Assembly (NCBI RefSeq): GCF_901482695.1
Contig: NZ_LR590484.1
Location: forward strand, 5,704,001-5,768,000
DNA from: Sphingobacterium thalpophilum
GTDB taxonomy: Bacteria > Bacteroidota > Bacteroidia > Sphingobacteriales > Sphingobacteriaceae
Length of the DNA stretch: 64,000 bases
Reading direction: 5' to 3'
Shown here: piece after piece, positions 61,466 to 64,000 of the stretch
How the letters are laid out: each line of letters starts with the position of its first letter
Numbering within the stretch: position 1 is the stretch's first letter
Translations under genes and position numbers: made by a program
Notes under the pieces: generated by a model
The model's input: the letters and a program-made list of their open reading frames with translations, nothing else
Told to the model about the DNA's origin: nothing
Database searches by the model: none

Positions 61466-62320
61466 ATGAAAACAGATCACATTGGATTTATAGGACTGGG
61501 CAATATGGGGTATCCCATGGCCAAAAACTTAGAACGTGCGGGCTTTCCTCTCGCTGTCTATAACAGAAATATCGCTAAGGCGAAAGATTTCGAACACCAT
61601 ACTACAGTACAAAGCAGTATCGTGGAGCTAGTTCAATCCAATGACGTCATCTTTTCAATGTTAACAGATGACAAAGCTGTACTGGAAGTATATGGTATTA
61701 TTCTTGAACAAGAGATACAGGGAAAACTATTTGTGGACATGAGCACCATATCACGCGGTGCCAGTGTAGCTCTAGCTGCTAAATTAAAAGAGCGGGGCGC
61801 TTCATTTTTGGACGCTCCTGTGGCGGGAAGTACCAAACCAGCCGCAGACGGAACTTTGATTATTATGGTCGGCGGTGAGCAGGCAGACCTTGAGCGCGCG
61901 CGCCCCTATCTTGAAAAAATGGGCAAATCCATTAAACACCTCGGCGAAAACGGCAAAGGCATTGCCGCTAAACTTGCGATCAATTATTTCCTGTCGATCA
62001 TCTATCAGGGCCTTGCTGAAACGATCCTATTTTCGGATAAGCTGGGAATCGGGCGAAGTGACATGCTGGAGATCATCAACGACAGTGCCAGTGGCAGCGG
62101 CGCAACGAAAGTAAAAACCCCTTTACTGATAGCAGAAGACTATAAACCGGCATTTGCATTGGATCTGATGCTAAAAGACATCCGTCTTGCGCAGCAAGCG
62201 GGAGCAAACTACCCCTTGATTGGTACCCTGCTCGACACCTACCAGAAGGCACAAGGCAACGGCCTGGGCCAACAGGATGTCATTGGGATCATAGAATCCA
62301 TAAAACAATTTTCCATTTAA
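61466..62320 (+). CDS. NAD(P)-dependent beta-hydroxyacid dehydrogenase
   Basis: The 284-aa protein is of the 3-hydroxyisobutyrate dehydrogenase/tartronate semialdehyde reductase family. Rossmann motif IGFIGLGNMGYPMAKNL, substrate motif LDAPVAGSTKPAADGTL, catalytic Lys in GKGIAAKLAINYF (KLAIN). The exact substrate is unclear. A TATCTTTA box lies at 61418-61425. It is probably transcribed with or before the next secreted hydrolase. Confidence 0.88.
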   Translation: MKTDHIGFIGLGNMGYPMAKNLERAGFPLAVYNRNIAKAKDFEHHTTVQSSIVELVQSNDVIFSMLTDDKAVLEVYGIILEQEIQGKLFVDMSTISRGASVALAAKLKERGASFLDAPVAGSTKPAADGTLIIMVGGEQADLERARPYLEKMGKSIKHLGENGKGIAAKLAINYFLSIIYQGLAETILFSDKLGIGRSDMLEIINDSASGSGATKVKTPLLIAEDYKPAFALDLMLKDIRLAQQAGANYPLIGTLLDTYQKAQGNGLGQQDVIGIIESIKQFSI

Positions 62321-62457
62321 ATCGTTTACTGATTGACACAAAAATACGGCTGGACCGGCACTTGATAATGAAGTAATTCAGGGCTTTTCATAACCCGACC
62401 GGTGGCAGTGAAGATCCGGCTAAGCCAGTACGAGATGAACAGTTAATTTAAGAAAAC

Positions 62458-63204
62458 ATGAAAACAGCTTTGACACTATTTATATTAACGATGATTACGA
62501 TGACAAGCATTGCCCAACAGCTGAAACCGCTTTCCTACCAAGACGGAGCACAGAAGCTCAACGGACTGATGACATCCACCCCAGCTAAGAATGGACCTGG
62601 CGTGTTAATTTTGCCTGCCTGGAAAGGAATTGATAATGAAGCAAAGCAAGCAGCTCTACAGCTAGAGAAAGAAGGTTACGTCGCCTTTATAGCAGACATT
62701 TACGGTGAAGGAAATGTGCCGGCCGATAATACTGCCGCTTCGAAGATTGCTGGCCAATATAAGGCCGACTATAAAGCCTATCAACGTCGCATTGCCGCAG
62801 CATTGGAACAGCTTAAAAAAGCTGGCGCTGCACCCACCAAGATTGCTGTCATCGGCTATTGTTTTGGCGGAACAGGTGCACTGGAAACAGCACGGGGGGG
62901 ACTTCCGGTGGCCGCAGTTGTCAGTATCCATGGCAGCTTATCCAAAGCAGCTGACCGTACCAATACGCCAATTGCCCCTAAAGTACTTATCCAACACCCC
63001 GCGGCAGACAAGAGCGTATCGAAAGAAGATTATGAGGGGTTAGTCAAGGAACTAAACGACGGCCATGCAGATTGGCAGATTATTACGTATGCTAACTCTG
63101 GGCATACGTTTACCAATCCTGAATCTCCTGAATATAACCCGATAATGGCCAAACGTGCCTGGGACCATATGCTGTTATTTTTAAAAGAAGTATTGGACAA
63201 ATAG
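62458..63204 (+). CDS. Secreted dienelactone-hydrolase-like protein
   Basis: The 248-aa protein has a short signal peptide (1-19, ending IAQQ) and an alpha/beta-hydrolase fold of dienelactone-hydrolase type: catalytic Cys in IGYCFGGTGAL, an acid near VLIQHPAADKSV and His in NSGHTFTNPES. Family members act on lactones or esters; a periplasmic role follows from the signal peptide. The substrate is unknown. Confidence 0.86.
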   Translation: MKTALTLFILTMITMTSIAQQLKPLSYQDGAQKLNGLMTSTPAKNGPGVLILPAWKGIDNEAKQAALQLEKEGYVAFIADIYGEGNVPADNTAASKIAGQYKADYKAYQRRIAAALEQLKKAGAAPTKIAVIGYCFGGTGALETARGGLPVAAVVSIHGSLSKAADRTNTPIAPKVLIQHPAADKSVSKEDYEGLVKELNDGHADWQIITYANSGHTFTNPESPEYNPIMAKRAWDHMLLFLKEVLDK

Positions 63205-63440
63205 AAACCGTCAGACAACAGCATCCTGCATCTCAATGGCTCATCGTCCAATTGTTACATCATCTTATCACCGCTGGTACTATTAGGGTATGCGGCCACA
63301 GCAATACCAATGGAGATAAGATGACTGCGGACAGTCAGATCCCTCCGAGACAATATAACAGTAAAAGAAAAACCAAACACATAAGACAGGAATACTAGGA
63401 CAATACAAGTGCGGAAACAATTTATAATCGGGTTTTATTC
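63205..63440. other. Intergenic stretch before the VanW gene
   Basis: It contains an inverted repeat: CATCTTATC (63261-63269) and GATAAGATG (63315-63323), with an inner TGGTA/TACCA pair (63275-63279, 63305-63309). No gene is seen. Confidence 0.4.
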
Positions 63441-64000
63441 GTGGCAAAACGAAAATTAATCAGTCAGCGCCATCCTCTACTCTATACAATCGCTGTCTGG
63501 GTAAGAAGAATACAAAGAAAAGCCATCTGGCTGTTGGACAATAAGCGATATGCACAGGCAAAAACAGCAGAGTTGCTTCGGTTCAGGGTAAAGAAGCACC
63601 AGTCGGTTTTATTGAAGAAGCTTGGAGAGAACAATATGCAGCTTCAGATCAATAAAGTAACCAACCTCAAGATTGCGGCACAGCAGATCAGTGGAATTTT
63701 AATCCGGCCAGGTGAGACGTTCTCGTTCTGTAAACTCGTAGGACTGCCTACACAAAAGAAAGGCTATCTTCCGGGGATGGAACTCTCTTTTGGAGAGGCC
63801 AGGGCGGGCATCGGGGGTGGCATATGCCAGATATCCAATCTTATCCACTGGCTCGTGATCCACAGCCCGCTAACCGTCGCTGAACGCTATCACCATTCCT
63901 TCGATCCTTTTCCAGACGATGGCCGAGTTCTGCCTTTTGGTAGTGGCGCGACCGTATTCTACAATTATCGCGACTATCAATTCACCAACCATACGGACCA
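63441..64000 (+). CDS. VanW-family protein, 5' part
   Basis: A GTG-initiated frame (in-frame TAG upstream at about 63402) runs to the right edge. It encodes at least 186 residues with VanW signatures: ILIRPGETFSFCKLVG, KGYLPGMELSFGEARAGIGG followed by GICQISNLIHWLV, and YHHSFDPFPD. VanW proteins are named from vancomycin clusters, but most members are housekeeping genes of unknown role; nothing here indicates resistance. The C-terminus is outside the window. Confidence 0.85.
   Translation, partial: MAKRKLISQRHPLLYTIAVWVRRIQRKAIWLLDNKRYAQAKTAELLRFRVKKHQSVLLKKLGENNMQLQINKVTNLKIAAQQISGILIRPGETFSFCKLVGLPTQKKGYLPGMELSFGEARAGIGGGICQISNLIHWLVIHSPLTVAERYHHSFDPFPDDGRVLPFGSGATVFYNYRDYQFTNHTD

Noticed and set aside
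63441..64000. VanW gene as evidence of glycopeptide resistance
   Set aside because: VanW-family genes are widespread in genomes without resistance clusters, and no vanHAX or regulatory genes are seen.
1..64000. CRISPR arrays, insertion sequences, integrons and toxin-antitoxin pairs
   Set aside because: No regularly spaced direct repeats with spacers, no transposase or integrase, and no paired small toxin/antitoxin ORFs were seen on reading both strands.

Overview
The window looks like chromosomal DNA of a Sphingobacteriaceae bacterium (phylum Bacteroidota), most likely Sphingobacterium or a close relative. The reasons are: repeated Bacteroidota-type -7 boxes (TAnnTTTG, several with TTG about 19-20 bp upstream); Bacteroidota-enriched families (DUF3276/PUR, DUF3810, DUF4397, a DUF4905-like protein, LytS/LytTR pairs, OmpP1/FadL, TonB receptor, SGSC/LSSC-type lipoprotein signals); an archaeal-type ProS; and menaquinone synthesis by the futalosine route. 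Almost everything is ordinary core genome. There is no IS element, prophage, integron or CRISPR array.

Layout. 1-2.1 kb: 5' end of nusA, rimP, a LexA-like S24 repressor and a divergent GIY-YIG-like gene with a striking double operator between them. 2.1-8.5 kb: class A PBP, sigma-54 (rpoN), and the agmatine-to-putrescine pair aguB-aguA. 8.5-14.8 kb: DeoR regulator, an NAD-binding protein, proS, a Gly/Trp/Tyr-rich lipoprotein and a FadL-like porin. 14.9-19.4 kb: DUF4905-like, LysM protein, udk, purH, DUF1232. 19.5-19.8 kb: a GC-richer non-coding block with an 11-bp periodicity. 20-29.2 kb: DUF4397 lipoprotein, FtsB/DivIC-like protein, lpxB, a DUF3810/nucleoid-associated/deacetylase operon, YceH, an MFS transporter, DUF72. 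29.3-36.7 kb: eno, carA (with a candidate leader peptide and attenuator), DUF2752, TM2, obgE, adk, three tRNA-Arg(ACG), a hydrolase, the PUR-fold protein. 37-42.4 kb: a LiaF-like/LytS/LytTR module, a secreted serine hydrolase, a D-2-hydroxyacid dehydrogenase and an unannotated 50-aa gene. 42.4-49 kb: MscS, AraC, DUF983, cysteine desulfurase, A-type Fe-S carrier, asnA, a DEAD-box helicase. 49-57.6 kb: mqnE/phosphatase/mqnA, ABC exporter, aminotransferase and tyrA, TPR protein, an orphan 127-aa gene. 57.7-64 kb: TonB receptor, Crp/Fnr regulator, beta-hydroxyacid dehydrogenase, dienelactone-hydrolase-like protein, partial VanW.

No large new gene system is visible. The most interesting signals are regulatory. 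First, a 24-codon leader ORF followed 11 nt later by an intrinsic terminator upstream of carA. Second, a consensus promoter whose transcript meets a strong terminator hairpin at once, upstream of rimP-nusA. Third, a recurring arrangement in which the -7 box ends 4-6 nt before the start codon, which predicts leaderless mRNAs. Fourth, a 50-aa gene whose 3' end contains the terminator of the convergent mscS gene. Fifth, the 11-bp periodic block near 19.6 kb. All assignments come from reading the sequence; no database search was run.
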